Assembly (NCBI RefSeq): GCF_002080435.1
Contig: NZ_CP020538.1
Span: 62,001-126,000, forward strand
Direction: 5' to 3'
Length of the DNA: 64,000 nucleotides
From: Sphingobium herbicidovorans
GTDB taxonomy: Bacteria; Pseudomonadota; Alphaproteobacteria; Sphingomonadales; Sphingomonadaceae
The notes under the pieces were generated by a model. The model worked only from the letters and a program-made list of their open reading frames with translations, ran no database searches and was not told the DNA's origin. The position numbers were made by a program, and so were the translations under genes. Shown here in pieces: positions 1-9,798 of the stretch (the first letter of the stretch is position 1; each line of letters opens with the position of its first letter).

Positions 1-907
1 GCCGCGCCTCTCGCACCCGCTCGATGATCCGCAGATAGCTGTTGACGCCATGGCTGCGGTTCATCGCCTTCAATATGCGGTCGTTGCCCGACTGCACCGG
101 CAGGTGAAGGAACGGCATCAGCTTCGGCTCGTCGCCATGCGCCGCGATCAGGCCGTCGCTCATGTCATTGGGATGGCTGGTGGTGTAACGGATGCGCTTG
201 AGATCAGCGATCTTGCCCAGTTCGCGGACCAGGCCATCCATGCCCTGCATGCGCCCCCTGTCATCCTCACCGGTCCAGGCGTTCACATTCTGCCCCAGCA
301 GCGTGATCTCGCGCACGCCGCCATCGACCAGCGCCTTGGCTTCGTCCAGGATCGCGCTCCAGCTACGGCTGATCTCCGCCCCACGCGTATAGGGCACCAC
401 GCAATAGGTGCAGAATTTGTCGCACCCTTCCATGATGGTCAGGAAGGCGGTTGGCCGGGCTTGCTTGGTGCGACCGGGCAGGGCGGCGAATTTCGACGCC
501 AGCGGCATGTCGGTATCGACCGCCTCTTCGCCACGCCCGGCCTTGGCGATCAGGTCAGGCAGCCGGTGATAGGCTTGCGGCCCCACGACGATATCGACGG
601 TTTTCGCTCGGCGGCTGATCTCGCTCCCTTCCGCCTGCGCGACGCAACCGGCGACGGCGATCATCGGGCGCGTGCCATCCTCGCGGTTGAGGCGACCGAT
701 GTCGGAATAGACCTTGTCCACGGCCTTTTCGCGGATGTGGCAGGTGTTCAGGATGACCAGATCCGCCTGCGAACCATCGGCCGCTGCGGTCATGCCGCGT
801 TCGCCCAGCATCTCCGCCATGCGCTCGCCATCATAGACGTTCATCTGGCAGCCGAAGGATTTGACGTGGAATGTCGCTGGAGTCTTTTGGGCGTCGTTAC
901 GATTCAT
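1..907 (-). CDS. miaB: tRNA-2-methylthio-N6-dimethylallyladenosine synthase MiaB (3' end off window)
   Basis: Radical-SAM methylthiotransferase that modifies A37 of tRNAs reading UNN codons. Translating the minus strand from the ATG at 907 gives [23 protein letters not shown], the usual UPF0004 N-terminus with the first cluster cysteine. Further in are the NTCHIREKA motif and the radical-SAM CxxxCxxC motif in [17 protein letters not shown]. The frame stays open to the left edge, so about 300 codons are visible and the TRAM domain is missing. It starts 9 bases after the plsC stop, so it is probably cotranscribed with fur and plsC. Confidence 0.95.
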   Translation of the reverse strand, partial: MNRNDAQKTPATFHVKSFGCQMNVYDGERMAEMLGERGMTAAADGSQADLVILNTCHIREKAVDKVYSDIGRLNREDGTRPMIAVAGCVAQAEGSEISRRAKTVDIVVGPQAYHRLPDLIAKAGRGEEAVDTDMPLASKFAALPGRTKQARPTAFLTIMEGCDKFCTYCVVPYTRGAEISRSWSAILDEAKALVDGGVREITLLGQNVNAWTGEDDRGRMQGMDGLVRELGKIADLKRIRYTTSHPNDMSDGLIAAHGDEPKLMPFLHLPVQSGNDRILKAMNRSHGVNSYLRIIERVREAR

Positions 908-916
908 GCCGTCCAG

Positions 917-1675
917 CTATACAGGGGCAGCAGCCGGAACGAAAGGCGGCAGGTGCATCGCAATGCTTGCCGCGATCTTGTCTCTTGTAACCGCCGCCAA
1001 TTGCTTGCGATCGGGGTAGAGCGCCGGATCGAACGGCTCCAGAAAGCGCAGCGTGACGTCGATTCTGCCGGGTCGCTCCAGCAGCCGTTTCACATTCCGA
1101 CCCGCCGGTTCATCGCTGTGCCATGCGATCTCGGCGGTGGCCGCGCCATAATCCACATGCACCGGCTGGATCATCACCGCTCTTGGAGGCGGTAGCAGCA
1201 CGGCCAGCAGAGAGGGCTTGAAAGGCAGCAAGCCCAATCCGTCGCTTGTCGTCCCCTCGGGGAACAGGGCGACCGGCTGATGCCCGGCCAGCGCCGCACG
1301 CAGCGCCTCGATCTGGCTGGACAGCGCACCGCGCCGATTGCGCGCAACGAACAGCGTGTTGTTCTGCGCCGCCAGCCACCCGATCAACGGCCAGCCCGCT
1401 ATGCCGTCATGCGCGACGAAGGCGGCCCCGGTCGCGCCGCCCATCGCCAGAATGTCGATCCAGCTAACATGATTGGCGATGATGAAACTGTCGCCATGAA
1501 ACGGATGGCCTTCGATCCGCACGCGCGCGCCCACTGCTCGCGCCGCCAGTCCCAGGAAGCGGCGGGGCCAGGGGGATCGCCTGCCCGCCGCCCGCCAAAG
1601 CAGGTGCGGGATCAGGCAAAGGATAAGGCAGCCCGCAAGGGCGCCCAACCGGCAGAAATAGCGAAGCCGCCGCAA
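917..1675 (-). CDS. plsC: 1-acyl-sn-glycerol-3-phosphate acyltransferase (PlsC family)
   Basis: Inner-membrane enzyme that acylates lysophosphatidic acid to phosphatidic acid in phospholipid synthesis. The acyltransferase HX4D motif is seen as NHVSWID and the second block as FPEGTTSDG. A hydrophobic N-terminal segment (GALAGCLILCLIPHLL) precedes them. The open frame reaches back to 1816 inside fur, but that part is an out-of-frame shadow of Fur. No ATG exists between the fur stop and the first motif, so I propose the TTG at 1675 (about 252 aa, normal for the family). A slightly different non-ATG start is possible. Confidence 0.88.
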   Translation of the reverse strand: MRRLRYFCRLGALAGCLILCLIPHLLWRAAGRRSPWPRRFLGLAARAVGARVRIEGHPFHGDSFIIANHVSWIDILAMGGATGAAFVAHDGIAGWPLIGWLAAQNNTLFVARNRRGALSSQIEALRAALAGHQPVALFPEGTTSDGLGLLPFKPSLLAVLLPPPRAVMIQPVHVDYGAATAEIAWHSDEPAGRNVKRLLERPGRIDVTLRFLEPFDPALYPDRKQLAAVTRDKIAASIAMHLPPFVPAAAPV

Positions 1676-1679
1676 GCGT

Positions 1680-2102
1680 TCAGTTCTTGCGGTCGAGCGA
1701 TACGCCGTACAATTCCATGCGGTGATCGACCAGGCGGAAGCCGAGCTTTTCGGCGATCTGCTTCTGCAACTGCTCCAGTTCGGGATCGACGAACTCGATG
1801 ACGTTGCCGGTTTCAACGTCGATCAGATGGTCATGATGCGCTTCGGGAGCCGCTTCATATCGTGCCCGGCCATCGCCGAAATCATGGCGCTCCAATATGC
1901 CCGCTTCTTCAAACAGGCGGACGGTGCGATAGACGGTCGCGATGGAGATGCCCGGATCGATCGTGGAGGAACGCTTGTGCAATTCCTCCACATCGGGATG
2001 GTCCGATGCGTCGCTAAGGACTTGAGCGATCACACGACGCTGCTCGGTGATGCGCAGGCCCTTTTCATGGCAAAGGGCTTCTACGTCGATCTTGCGGTTC
2101 AT
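1680..2102 (-). CDS. fur: Fur family ferric uptake regulator
   Basis: Metal-responsive repressor, 140 aa. The winged-helix N-terminus (GLRITEQRRVIAQVL, then ISIATVYRTVRLFEEAGILER) and the His-rich metal site (EAHHDHLIDVETGNVIEFVD) are clear. The CxxC zinc cysteines of E. coli Fur are absent at the corresponding place (LIDVETG), as in many alphaproteobacterial Fur/Mur proteins. It therefore probably senses iron or manganese without that structural zinc site. plsC and miaB follow closely downstream. Confidence 0.93.
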   Translation of the reverse strand: MNRKIDVEALCHEKGLRITEQRRVIAQVLSDASDHPDVEELHKRSSTIDPGISIATVYRTVRLFEEAGILERHDFGDGRARYEAAPEAHHDHLIDVETGNVIEFVDPELEQLQKQIAEKLGFRLVDHRMELYGVSLDRKN

Positions 2103-2223
2103 GCGGACTCGCTCATTTCAAATTTTCAGATAGTCGGCAGAAATTTAGCGGCATTTTCGGCATTGTAAAAGGGGCGCACGGCAAATGCGCCCCTTCACAT
2201 GCCGGATCGCCCACCAACGGTGC

Positions 2224-2646
2224 TTATTTCGCGCGGGTGCGGCGGCGCTTTGTGCCAAGACCGATCTTCTTGGCCAGCGAACGGCGCTGTTCGGCATAGT
2301 TGGGAGCGACCATCGGATAATCCGCGGGCAGGCCCCATTTGGTCCGATAATCATCCGGCGTCATCTGATAATGGGTCATCAGGTGGCGCTTGAGCATCTT
2401 CAACTTCTTGCCGTCTTCCAGGCAGACAATATAGTCCGGCTTGATCGACGAACGGACCGATACGGCTGGTTCCGGCTTTACTTCGGGAACAGCAGCGGGC
2501 GTCGCCAGTCCTGAAAGTGCGGCGTGCACGTTCTGGATCAACGTCGCCACATCAGACACAGCCACGCTGTTGTTCGATACATGTGCAGCAACGATATCCG
2601 AAGTCAAAGTAATGAGCAGTTCGCTCTGTGCGGATTCGATTTCCAT
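2224..2646 (-). CDS. MucR/Ros family zinc-finger transcriptional regulator
   Basis: 140-aa alphaproteobacterial H-NS-like regulator, often controlling EPS, motility and cell-cycle genes. The single zinc finger is seen at about residues 74-92, IVCLEDGKKLKMLKRHLMTH, with Cys, Asp and two His as likely ligands. The conserved MTPDDYRTKWGLPADYPMVAPNYAEQRRSLAKKIGLG block follows. A basic tail (KRRRTRAK) ends the protein. It stands alone with about 110 bases on each side. An EPS locus lies 30 kb away; any regulatory link is inference. Confidence 0.93.
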   Translation of the reverse strand: MEIESAQSELLITLTSDIVAAHVSNNSVAVSDVATLIQNVHAALSGLATPAAVPEVKPEPAVSVRSSIKPDYIVCLEDGKKLKMLKRHLMTHYQMTPDDYRTKWGLPADYPMVAPNYAEQRRSLAKKIGLGTKRRRTRAK

Positions 2647-2758
2647 TTCTATTATCCTGCGAAGGCTGAATTTGATGCGACCCGCCCAGGCCTATTCGTT
2701 TCACGAGCGGTATATGAGCGTTATACCCTCGTCTGCCGCTTAGCAAGGGTGATCCAGA

Positions 2759-3238
2759 CTATCCGATCATTTCGATACGAAAGCTCAGGGCATCATATAG
2801 TTGTCCGTCGCTGCCCCGGTAGTAACCGGGTCGGCGATGCACATATTCAAACCCGATTTTTTCATAGAGTTTGATTGCTGTATTCGACGAACGGACTTCG
2901 AGGTTCATCGACCTTATGCCACGTCGTCGCGCCGTCTTGAGGCTATCGACCAACAGCACTTGCCCAATGCCTCTTCCACGCCATGATGGATGAACCGCCA
3001 ACAGCAGCAATTCGCATTCGTCCAGCACCGACCGGACAAGCGCAAAGCCCATGGCCGCAGCGTCAACGCGCGCAATAGTCAGCCAGGTTCCCGGCATCAT
3101 CATGACGCCTGCAAGCTGCGACAACGTCCACGCCTCGCCAAAGGCGGGATCGAATGCCTCCGTCATGACATCCATTGCGTCGGACAGCGCGTTGCGTTCG
3201 CCCTCATCATAGGTGTCGAGGATGATGCCGGGTATCAT
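2759..3238 (-). CDS. rimI: Ribosomal-protein-alanine N-acetyltransferase RimI-like (GNAT)
   Basis: GNAT acetyltransferase of about 159 aa, expected to acetylate the N-terminal alanine of ribosomal protein S18 or similar substrates. The acetyl-CoA loop is RGRGIGQVLL, followed by LEVRSSNTAIKLYEKIGFEYVHRRPGYY, the RimI signature. I chose the ATG at 3238 over the longer frame because it overlaps the tsaB stop as ATGA. The tsaB-rimI pairing is common in bacteria. Confidence 0.9.
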   Translation of the reverse strand: MIPGIILDTYDEGERNALSDAMDVMTEAFDPAFGEAWTLSQLAGVMMMPGTWLTIARVDAAAMGFALVRSVLDECELLLLAVHPSWRGRGIGQVLLVDSLKTARRRGIRSMNLEVRSSNTAIKLYEKIGFEYVHRRPGYYRGSDGQLYDALSFRIEMIG

Positions 3239-3861
3239 AGCGGCTTGCGCATCGACATCGGCTGCGCGTCCGCGTCGCGGCAATATATGGGGGAGGGGGG
3301 CAGCGGCGGCAGCCCCGCGATCAGCGGATAGTCCGCCGAGTTGGGATACAGGGCGATGGCGGCGCCATGTCCGCGCGCCGTCACCAGCGCTTCCGCGCCC
3401 GTGCCATAGAGAATGGGCTGATCAAGCTGCGCGGCCAGCACCGCGATGGGCGTGGACGCAGGCTGCGTGATGGGGGTCAGCCCGTCGGGTTCAAAGCATT
3501 GCCAGAACAGTTCGCCATGTCCCCCGGTGATGGTGACTGCGATCGGGCCGCCTGGATGGTCCTGCGCTGCCTTCGCCGCTATCAGGGATAGCGCGCCATA
3601 ACCCCGTAAGGGGAGCGACCAGGCAAGCGCAAGCGCCCGCGCCGCAGCGATTCCGATCCGTACGCCGGTAAAGCTGCCCGGTCCCAGGTCCACCGCGATT
3701 CCGTCGGCGCGGCCGCCATCTGGCAGCGCGGCAATTGCGGGCATCAATGCTTCGGCATGACCCCGGCCCACTATTTCGTGAAAATGTCCTGCCGGGACGC
3801 CATCGTCGAGCAGCGCCACGGACAGCGCCTGCGTCGCGGTGTCGATGACGAGAATGCGCAA
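3235..3861 (-). CDS. tsaB: tRNA threonylcarbamoyladenosine biosynthesis protein TsaB
   Basis: Scaffold partner of TsaD in t6A37 tRNA modification, with an ASKHA fold. The N-terminus ILVIDTATQALSVALLDDG and the block AVDLGPGSFTGVRIGIAAARALA are diagnostic. At 208 aa it has normal length. It is translationally coupled to rimI. About 90 bases separate it from nfuA upstream. Confidence 0.93.
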   Translation of the reverse strand: MRILVIDTATQALSVALLDDGVPAGHFHEIVGRGHAEALMPAIAALPDGGRADGIAVDLGPGSFTGVRIGIAAARALALAWSLPLRGYGALSLIAAKAAQDHPGGPIAVTITGGHGELFWQCFEPDGLTPITQPASTPIAVLAAQLDQPILYGTGAEALVTARGHGAAIALYPNSADYPLIAGLPPLPPSPIYCRDADAQPMSMRKPL

Positions 3862-3952
3862 GAAAATCCCCTGTAGAACCGGCGTGACCGGATGACCTGC
3901 CGGAAGCGGTTAATCGATCCGGCCCGATTCGCCAAATGCCGCCGTCATCGCA

Positions 3953-4525
3953 TCAAACGGCGCGAACTTCCGTCACTTCGGGGACATAATGTTTCAGCAG
4001 TTGCTCGATGCCGTTCTTCAGCGTCGCCGTGGATGACGGGCAGCCCGAACAGGCGCCCTGCATGCGCAGAAACACCGTGCCGCGTTCGAACCCGCGATAG
4101 ACGATGTCGCCGCCGTCATTGGCGACGGCGGGCCGTACCCGCGTGTCGATCAACTCGCGGATCTGCGCGACGATCTCCGCGTCCTCCGGGTCGTCGGCGA
4201 ACTCTTCCTCCTGCGGGATCATTATGTCGGAAGCCGACCCTTGGGTGAACAAGGGCATGTTGGCTGAAAAATGATCGAGCAGGATCGACAATATCTCCGG
4301 CTTAGCATCGCTCCACTGCGCGCCGGGGCCGATGGTGACCGAAATAAAGTCTCCGCCGAAAAATACGCCGGTGACGTCCCCCAGCCCGAACAGTGCGGCG
4401 GCAAGGGGTGATGCTTCAGCCTCTTCGGGCGTTGCGAAGTCGCGCGTTCCCATGCCCATGACCACGCGGCCGGGGATGAATTTGACGGTTGCCGGATTGG
4501 GCGTTGATTCTGTCTCGATCAGCAT
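3953..4525 (-). CDS. NifU family iron-sulfur scaffold protein (NfuA-like)
   Basis: Fe-S cluster carrier of 190 aa. The N-terminal Nfu_N domain starts at MLIETESTPNPATVKFIPG. The C-terminal NifU domain carries the cluster-binding CxxC in MQGACSGCPSS and ends at the usual VPEVTEV. The open frame extends upstream to 4741, but that stretch is antisense to the next gene. The ATG at 4525 matches the family N-terminus exactly. Confidence 0.93.
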   Translation of the reverse strand: MLIETESTPNPATVKFIPGRVVMGMGTRDFATPEEAEASPLAAALFGLGDVTGVFFGGDFISVTIGPGAQWSDAKPEILSILLDHFSANMPLFTQGSASDIMIPQEEEFADDPEDAEIVAQIRELIDTRVRPAVANDGGDIVYRGFERGTVFLRMQGACSGCPSSTATLKNGIEQLLKHYVPEVTEVRAV

Positions 4526-4637
4526 GGCTGCTATGTGGAGAGGACACTGCTTGAGATCAAGCTTTCCTGACGCGATGAACGGAACTTCGCCACTGGCCGT
4601 CCATTGACTCCATGTCTGTAAAAGCAGGAGACGCAGG

Positions 4638-5108
4638 ATGAGCAACGAGTCCGATATCCGCCACCGCTTCTGGACCGAATTGTCGCAAAGCCCCTTCGTC
4701 ATGATCGGCTTGCAGGGGTCGCATGAACATACGCTGCCCATGACGGCTCAGCTGGATCCGGGGGCCAATCATTGTTTCTGGTTCTATACTACCAAGGACA
4801 ACCGACTGGCCGCGGGTGGCCCTGCCATGGCTCAGTTCGTTGGCAAGGGCCATTATCTGTTCGCCTGCATCGACGGGACGTTGGTGGAGGAAACCGATCC
4901 GGCGGTGATCGACCGCTATTGGTCCCATGAAGTCGCCGCCTGGTATCCTGGCGGGCGGCAGGACCCCAATCTGCTGATGCTGCGCTTCAACCTTGGCCAC
5001 GCTGAAATCTGGCGTGCGGACATGTCGCTGGGCGGCGTATTCAAACAGATGTTCGGTGGCGACGTGCGCGATGAAATGCGCGCGAAGCATGTGGAAATAT
5101 CGCTCTGA
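4638..5108 (+). CDS. Pyridoxamine 5'-phosphate oxidase-like flavin-binding protein (general stress type)
   Basis: 156-aa split-barrel protein resembling the general-stress FMN-binding family. Seen are FVMIGLQGSHEHTLPMTAQL, FWFYTTKDNRLAAGG and a C-terminal AEIWRADMSLGGVFKQMFGG block. The substrate is unknown; members bind flavin and respond to stress. It is divergent from nfuA (112 bases between starts). A strong intrinsic terminator follows immediately. Confidence 0.85.
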   Translation: MSNESDIRHRFWTELSQSPFVMIGLQGSHEHTLPMTAQLDPGANHCFWFYTTKDNRLAAGGPAMAQFVGKGHYLFACIDGTLVEETDPAVIDRYWSHEVAAWYPGGRQDPNLLMLRFNLGHAEIWRADMSLGGVFKQMFGGDVRDEMRAKHVEISL

Positions 5109-5115
5109 TTGTCAC

Positions 5116-5148
5116 GGGGGCCCCTAAATATACGGGCCCCCTTGCTTT
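5116..5148 (+). terminator. Rho-independent terminator of the PNPOx-like gene
   Basis: Perfect 8-bp stem GGGGGCCC (5116-5123) / GGGCCCCC (5134-5141) with an AT-rich 10-base loop. It starts 7 bases after the stop codon and is followed by TTGCTTTT. Confidence 0.85.
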
Positions 5149-5383
5149 TCTGCGTAAATGAACGCATAGGGCCCGCAGCGCAGCGGGCGGCCCTCATGGC
5201 CCATCAGCGATTGGCAGCGTGATCGTTCCGGCCCTTGATATGGGGTAACGGGGCCGGCCAATGAAAGTCTGCGCCAAGCTTTGAGGCTTCCCTTTTCACG
5301 CGGGTCGTTTCGTAACCCGCCTTGCGCCCGGTTGCGAAATGCAACCTATTGGCGCGTGTGCTTTTCAATTCGAGAGTTCATTC

Positions 5384-6760
5384 ATGCATTTCACCGACCT
5401 TGGTCTCGCCGAGCCCATTCTAAAGGCGCTCGCCGCCAAGAATTACGCATCCCCCACCCCGATCCAGACACAGGCCATTCCTGTCCTCCTACAGGGCAAG
5501 GACCTGTGCGGCATCGCGCAGACCGGGACCGGCAAGACAGCCGCCTTCGCGCTGCCCAGCCTGGATCACTTCGCCCGCAATCCCAAGCAGACCCCGCTCC
5601 AGGGCTGCCGCATGCTCGTCCTGTCGCCGACCCGCGAGCTGGCGGCGCAGATCGCACAGAGCTTCCGCGACTATGGCCGCTTCATGAAGCTTTCCGTCGA
5701 AGTCGTCTTCGGCGGTGTTCCCATCAACCGCCAGATCCGGGCGCTGGGCCGCGGCGTCGATATCGTCGTCGCGACGCCGGGCCGTCTGCTCGACCTGATC
5801 GACCAGCGCGCCTTCACCATCAAGGATACGGAAATCTTCGTCCTCGACGAGGCCGACCAGATGATGGACATGGGCTTCATCCATCCGCTCAAGCGCATCG
5901 CGAAGCTGTTGCCCAGGGAACGGCAGAACCTTTTCTTTTCAGCCACGATGCCGGGCGAGATCGAATCGCTGGCTGCGCAGTTCCTCAATAATCCGGTGAA
6001 GGTCAGCGTCGCGCCGCAAGCCACCACGGCTGAACGCGTCCGCCAGCAGGCGACCTTCGTCAACCAGGTGGAAAAGCAGGCGCTCCTCACGCTCACCGTG
6101 AAGAATGAGCCGATCGATCGCGCCCTGATCTTCACCCGCACCAAGCATGGCGCCGATCGGGTCGTGCGTTTCCTGGAAGGCGCCGGCATCCAGTCCGTCG
6201 CGATCCATGGCAACAAGAGCCAGGCCCAGCGCACCACGGCGCTTCAGGCGTTCCGTCACGGCCATGTGAAGCTGCTGGTGGCGACCGACATCGCCGCGCG
6301 CGGCATCGACGTGTCGGGTGTCAGCCATGTCATCAATTTCGAGCTGCCCAATGTGCCCGAACAATATGTCCATCGCATCGGCCGTACTGCCCGCGCCGGG
6401 GCGGAGGGCGTCGCGATCAGCTTCGTGGCGGATGACGAGAAGCCATATCTGAAAGCTATCGAGCGGACCACGCGGATCAAGCTCGACATCGTGCCGCTGC
6501 CGGAGAATTTTGTGGAGGCAGTCCGCAACCTTCCGAAGGCAGCGCCGCAGCGCAAGGGCCGCGAACAGACGCCCGAGCAGAAGGCGAGACGGGCCGATGG
6601 TCAGCGTCGCTATCAGGACGATCAGCGGCAGCAGCGCGGCACTGCGGAACGGGCGCATCGTCCCGACGGAGACGCCAAGCCCGCCAAGAAGAACTTCCGG
6701 CGTGGTCGCGGCGGTGTCGGCGCGCATAAGGGCGCCGTGCAGAAGGTCGGCGGGCGCTAA
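5384..6760 (+). CDS. DEAD-box ATP-dependent RNA helicase (RhlE type)
   Basis: RNA-unwinding ATPase of 458 aa. Motifs in order: Q motif PTPIQTQAIP, Walker A AQTGTGKT, PTRELAAQI, TPGRLLDL, VLDEADQMMDMGF, FSATMP, TDIAARGIDV and HRIGRTARAG. The C-terminal tail from about residue 395 is basic and rich in Arg/Gln/Lys, typical of RhlE proteins that bind structured RNA. The ATG at 5384 fits the family start MHFTDLGLAEPIL. A 235-base leader separates it from the previous terminator. Confidence 0.93.
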   Translation: MHFTDLGLAEPILKALAAKNYASPTPIQTQAIPVLLQGKDLCGIAQTGTGKTAAFALPSLDHFARNPKQTPLQGCRMLVLSPTRELAAQIAQSFRDYGRFMKLSVEVVFGGVPINRQIRALGRGVDIVVATPGRLLDLIDQRAFTIKDTEIFVLDEADQMMDMGFIHPLKRIAKLLPRERQNLFFSATMPGEIESLAAQFLNNPVKVSVAPQATTAERVRQQATFVNQVEKQALLTLTVKNEPIDRALIFTRTKHGADRVVRFLEGAGIQSVAIHGNKSQAQRTTALQAFRHGHVKLLVATDIAARGIDVSGVSHVINFELPNVPEQYVHRIGRTARAGAEGVAISFVADDEKPYLKAIERTTRIKLDIVPLPENFVEAVRNLPKAAPQRKGREQTPEQKARRADGQRRYQDDQRQQRGTAERAHRPDGDAKPAKKNFRRGRGGVGAHKGAVQKVGGR

Positions 6761-6785
6761 GGATCGAGCAAGCCCGATAAAAGCA

Positions 6786-6820
6786 GATCGTCATGCCGAA
6801 TCCTTTTCGGCATGACGATC
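6786..6820 (+). terminator. Perfect 15-bp hairpin downstream of the helicase gene
   Basis: GATCGTCATGCCGAA (6786-6800) pairs perfectly with TTCGGCATGACGATC (6806-6820) around a 5-base loop. No clear T-run follows, so it may protect the 3' end or act as a weak terminator rather than be a classical one. Confidence 0.5.
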
Positions 6821-6900
6821 GGCATGACATGGCCCGCGCTTCCGCCAAGCCGTCGCATTGTCAGTAGCCATTCAGAATTTTGGCTCTAGGCTAACGCGCC

Positions 6901-9798
6901 ATGAGCTTTTCCCTTCGGCGCCCTGCCGTTTCGCTGACCGTCCTCGCACTGCTTCTTTCGGGATCGCCGCTCCCGCTGTCGGCGCGGACGGAGCCGATCA
7001 CTACCAAATCAGCCGTCACCGCGAGCGATACGCGGGCGCAGGTTCGTCCCTGGCTTTACGAAAACAGCGATGTGCCGATCGACGCGGCATGGCGATTCGG
7101 TACGCTGTCCAACGGCTTGCGCTACGCGGTTCGCCGCAACGGCGTGCCGCCAGGGCAGGTTTCCATCCGTCTGCGCATGGATGTGGGCTCTCTGATGGAG
7201 CGGCCCGACGAGCTTGGCTACGCGCATTTCATGGAACATCTGACCTTTCGCGGGTCACGCCATGTTCCCGATGGCGAATCGAAGCGGATATGGCAGCGTC
7301 TGGGCGTGACGTTCGGCAGCGACAGCAATGCCCAGACCACGCCCACGGGCACCACCTATGCGCTCGACCTGCCGCAGGCGACGCAGGCGAGCCTTGGCGA
7401 GAGCATGAAGATCCTGGCCGGCATGATGGCCAATCCCAACATCGTCGATAGCGCGGTCGCCGCCGAGCGGGCCGTCGTGCTGGCCGAACGGCGCGAAGGC
7501 GACGGGCCGCAAATGCGCATTTCGGATGCGAGCCGCCGCCATTTCTTCGCCGGACAGCCGCTCGCGGACCATAGTCCCATTGGCACGGTCGCCACGCTCA
7601 ATGCCGCCACCGCCGGGCGGATGGAGGCGTTCCATCAGCGCTGGTATCGTCCAGAGAATACGGTGATCTCCATTGCGGGCGACATCGACCCAGCTGTCGC
7701 CGAGCAGATCATAAAGGATAATTTTGCGTCCTGGTCGGTGGCGGGGAAGGGAGCGCCGCTGCCTGATTTCGGGGAACCGGACCCCGAAGCTGCCGCCACG
7801 CGCGTAACCGTGGAACCGGGCGCGCCCACTGGCCTGACCATGGCATGGCTGCGCCCGTGGAAGCCGCGCGCTGACACGATCGTCTATAATCAGGACAAGC
7901 TGACTGATATGCTGGCGCTGCAGATCATCAGCCGCCGGTTGGAACAGGCTGCACGCCGCGGCGGCAGCTTTCTCCAGGCTAGCGTCGATCAGCAGGATGT
8001 CAGCCGTTCAGCCGACGGTACTTTCGTTACCATCATGCCCACGGGGGACAATTGGGAAAAAGCGCTGGGCGACGTCCGCGCCATCATTGAAGACGCCAAG
8101 GCGAGCCCGCCCAGCCAGACCGAAATCGACCGCGAATATGCGCAGCTCGATACGGCGCTCGCGATTCAGGTCGAAAATGCGGATACCGAAGCGGGGGCCA
8201 AGCAGGCGAGCGATCTGGTGAGCGCGGTCGATATTCGCGAAACCACGGTTAGCCCTCAAGCGGCGCTGGAGATATTCCGTTCGGGCCGGCCGTCCATGAC
8301 GCCGCAGAAGATGCTCGATTCCACCCGCCGCCTTTTTTCCGCAGGTGTGTTCCGCGCATTTCTGATCACGGGAAAGTCAGTGCCAGGCACCGAGGCGAGA
8401 TTGGCCGCCGCAGTCGCTGCGCCGGTCAGGGCCGCCACCGATGCCCGGTTGGCTGACAAGGCGATCACGATGGCGGATCTGCCCAAACTTGGTCCTCCGG
8501 GCAAGGTTGTTTTACGCACCCAGACCGGGCTGCCTGGTATGGAAAGCATAACCTTTGCCAATGGTGTGAAGCTGACGCTGTTCGCCAACGATGCGGAAAC
8601 GGAAAAGGTCCGCATTAACGTCCGCTTCGGGCATGGCCAGCAGGCATTTTCGCCTACCAAGCCCGCGCCTGGTTGGGCCGCCAACTATGCCTTGGTGGCG
8701 AGCGGTATCGGCGATCTGGGTCAGAGGGAACTGGATGATCTGACCAATGGCCGCCGCATGGGCATGGATTTTTCGATCGACGACGACGCCTTCGAACTGC
8801 AGGCGGTGACGCGGCCCGCCGACTACAGGGATCAGCTTCAGCTATTTGCCGCTAAGCTCGCCGCGCCCGGCTGGGATCCCGCGCCAATCGCCCGTGTGAA
8901 GACGGGCGCTGCCGTCGCTTATGACGCGATGGGGCGCTCACCGGACTCGGTGCTGGCGCGCGACCTAAACTGGTTGTTGCGTGACAAGGACGTCCGGTTC
9001 CGCACGCCCTCGCGGGCCGAGGTGGAGGCGCTGACACCCCAGGGGTTCCGTGCCACATGGGAACCTCTGCTCGCCTCAGGGCCGATTGAAGTGCAGGTAT
9101 TTGGACAGGTGAAGGCGGAAGAAGCAATCCAGGCGGTTGCCGCGACCTTTGGGGCGATGCCTCCCCGCCCGGACGTTCCTGTCCCCCCAGCTAACAAGCG
9201 GATGCGCTTTCCGGCTCCCGTCGCCAGCCCCGTCATTCTTCGGCACAAGGGCGATAAGGAGCAGGCGGCGGCGGTGATGGCCTGGCCCACTGCTGGCGGC
9301 TTGGCGCTTACCCAGGAGGCGCGCCAGCTGGAGATATTGACGCAGATTTTCAATGATCGGCTGTTCGACAAGCTGCGATCGACAGAGGGCGCGGCCTACT
9401 CGCCGAGCGTGCAGAATAGTTGGCCGTTCTCATATGAGAATGGTGGCTATATCCTTGTTACAAGTCAGGTCCGGCCCGATCGCGTCAAATATTTCTACGG
9501 CGTGGTCAAAGACACCGCCGCCGACCTCGCCAACAATCCGGTGAGCGATGATGAACTGCAACGCGCCGTCGCTCCGATGCGTCAGCTCCTGATGCGCGCC
9601 AGTACGGGCAACGCCTTCTGGATGAACCAGATGGAAGGAGCGACGCAGGATCCTCGCTACGTGCAGGCGATGCAGACCATGGCCAAGGATATGCTGAACG
9701 TCACGCCTGCCCAGCTTCAAGCCCTGGCCGCCAAATATCTGGCGTCGGGCAAGAGTTGGTCGGCAGTAGTGCTGCCCGAGGGGGTAGCGGCACATTGA
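6901..9798 (+). CDS. M16 family zinc metallopeptidase (two-repeat, exported)
   Basis: 965-aa pitrilysin-like peptidase of the periplasm or outer envelope. It has a signal peptide (SLTVLALLLSGSPLPLSA). The inverted zinc motif HFMEH lies at about residue 110 and the third ligand is probably the Glu in VVLAERREGDG. The active N-terminal half is followed by an inactive M16 repeat (SITFANGVKLTLFANDAETEKVRINVRFGHG) and a C-terminal peptidase-fold block (LRSTEGAAYSPSV). Substrates are unknown. It is monocistronic and convergent with kup. Confidence 0.9.
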   Translation: MSFSLRRPAVSLTVLALLLSGSPLPLSARTEPITTKSAVTASDTRAQVRPWLYENSDVPIDAAWRFGTLSNGLRYAVRRNGVPPGQVSIRLRMDVGSLMERPDELGYAHFMEHLTFRGSRHVPDGESKRIWQRLGVTFGSDSNAQTTPTGTTYALDLPQATQASLGESMKILAGMMANPNIVDSAVAAERAVVLAERREGDGPQMRISDASRRHFFAGQPLADHSPIGTVATLNAATAGRMEAFHQRWYRPENTVISIAGDIDPAVAEQIIKDNFASWSVAGKGAPLPDFGEPDPEAAATRVTVEPGAPTGLTMAWLRPWKPRADTIVYNQDKLTDMLALQIISRRLEQAARRGGSFLQASVDQQDVSRSADGTFVTIMPTGDNWEKALGDVRAIIEDAKASPPSQTEIDREYAQLDTALAIQVENADTEAGAKQASDLVSAVDIRETTVSPQAALEIFRSGRPSMTPQKMLDSTRRLFSAGVFRAFLITGKSVPGTEARLAAAVAAPVRAATDARLADKAITMADLPKLGPPGKVVLRTQTGLPGMESITFANGVKLTLFANDAETEKVRINVRFGHGQQAFSPTKPAPGWAANYALVASGIGDLGQRELDDLTNGRRMGMDFSIDDDAFELQAVTRPADYRDQLQLFAAKLAAPGWDPAPIARVKTGAAVAYDAMGRSPDSVLARDLNWLLRDKDVRFRTPSRAEVEALTPQGFRATWEPLLASGPIEVQVFGQVKAEEAIQAVAATFGAMPPRPDVPVPPANKRMRFPAPVASPVILRHKGDKEQAAAVMAWPTAGGLALTQEARQLEILTQIFNDRLFDKLRSTEGAAYSPSVQNSWPFSYENGGYILVTSQVRPDRVKYFYGVVKDTAADLANNPVSDDELQRAVAPMRQLLMRASTGNAFWMNQMEGATQDPRYVQAMQTMAKDMLNVTPAQLQALAAKYLASGKSWSAVVLPEGVAAH

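Noticed and set aside
50-1195. Long + strand ORF (381 aa) at the left edge
   Set aside because: It is antisense to miaB and plsC, whose motifs are unmistakable on the minus strand; the + product has no recognisable domain.
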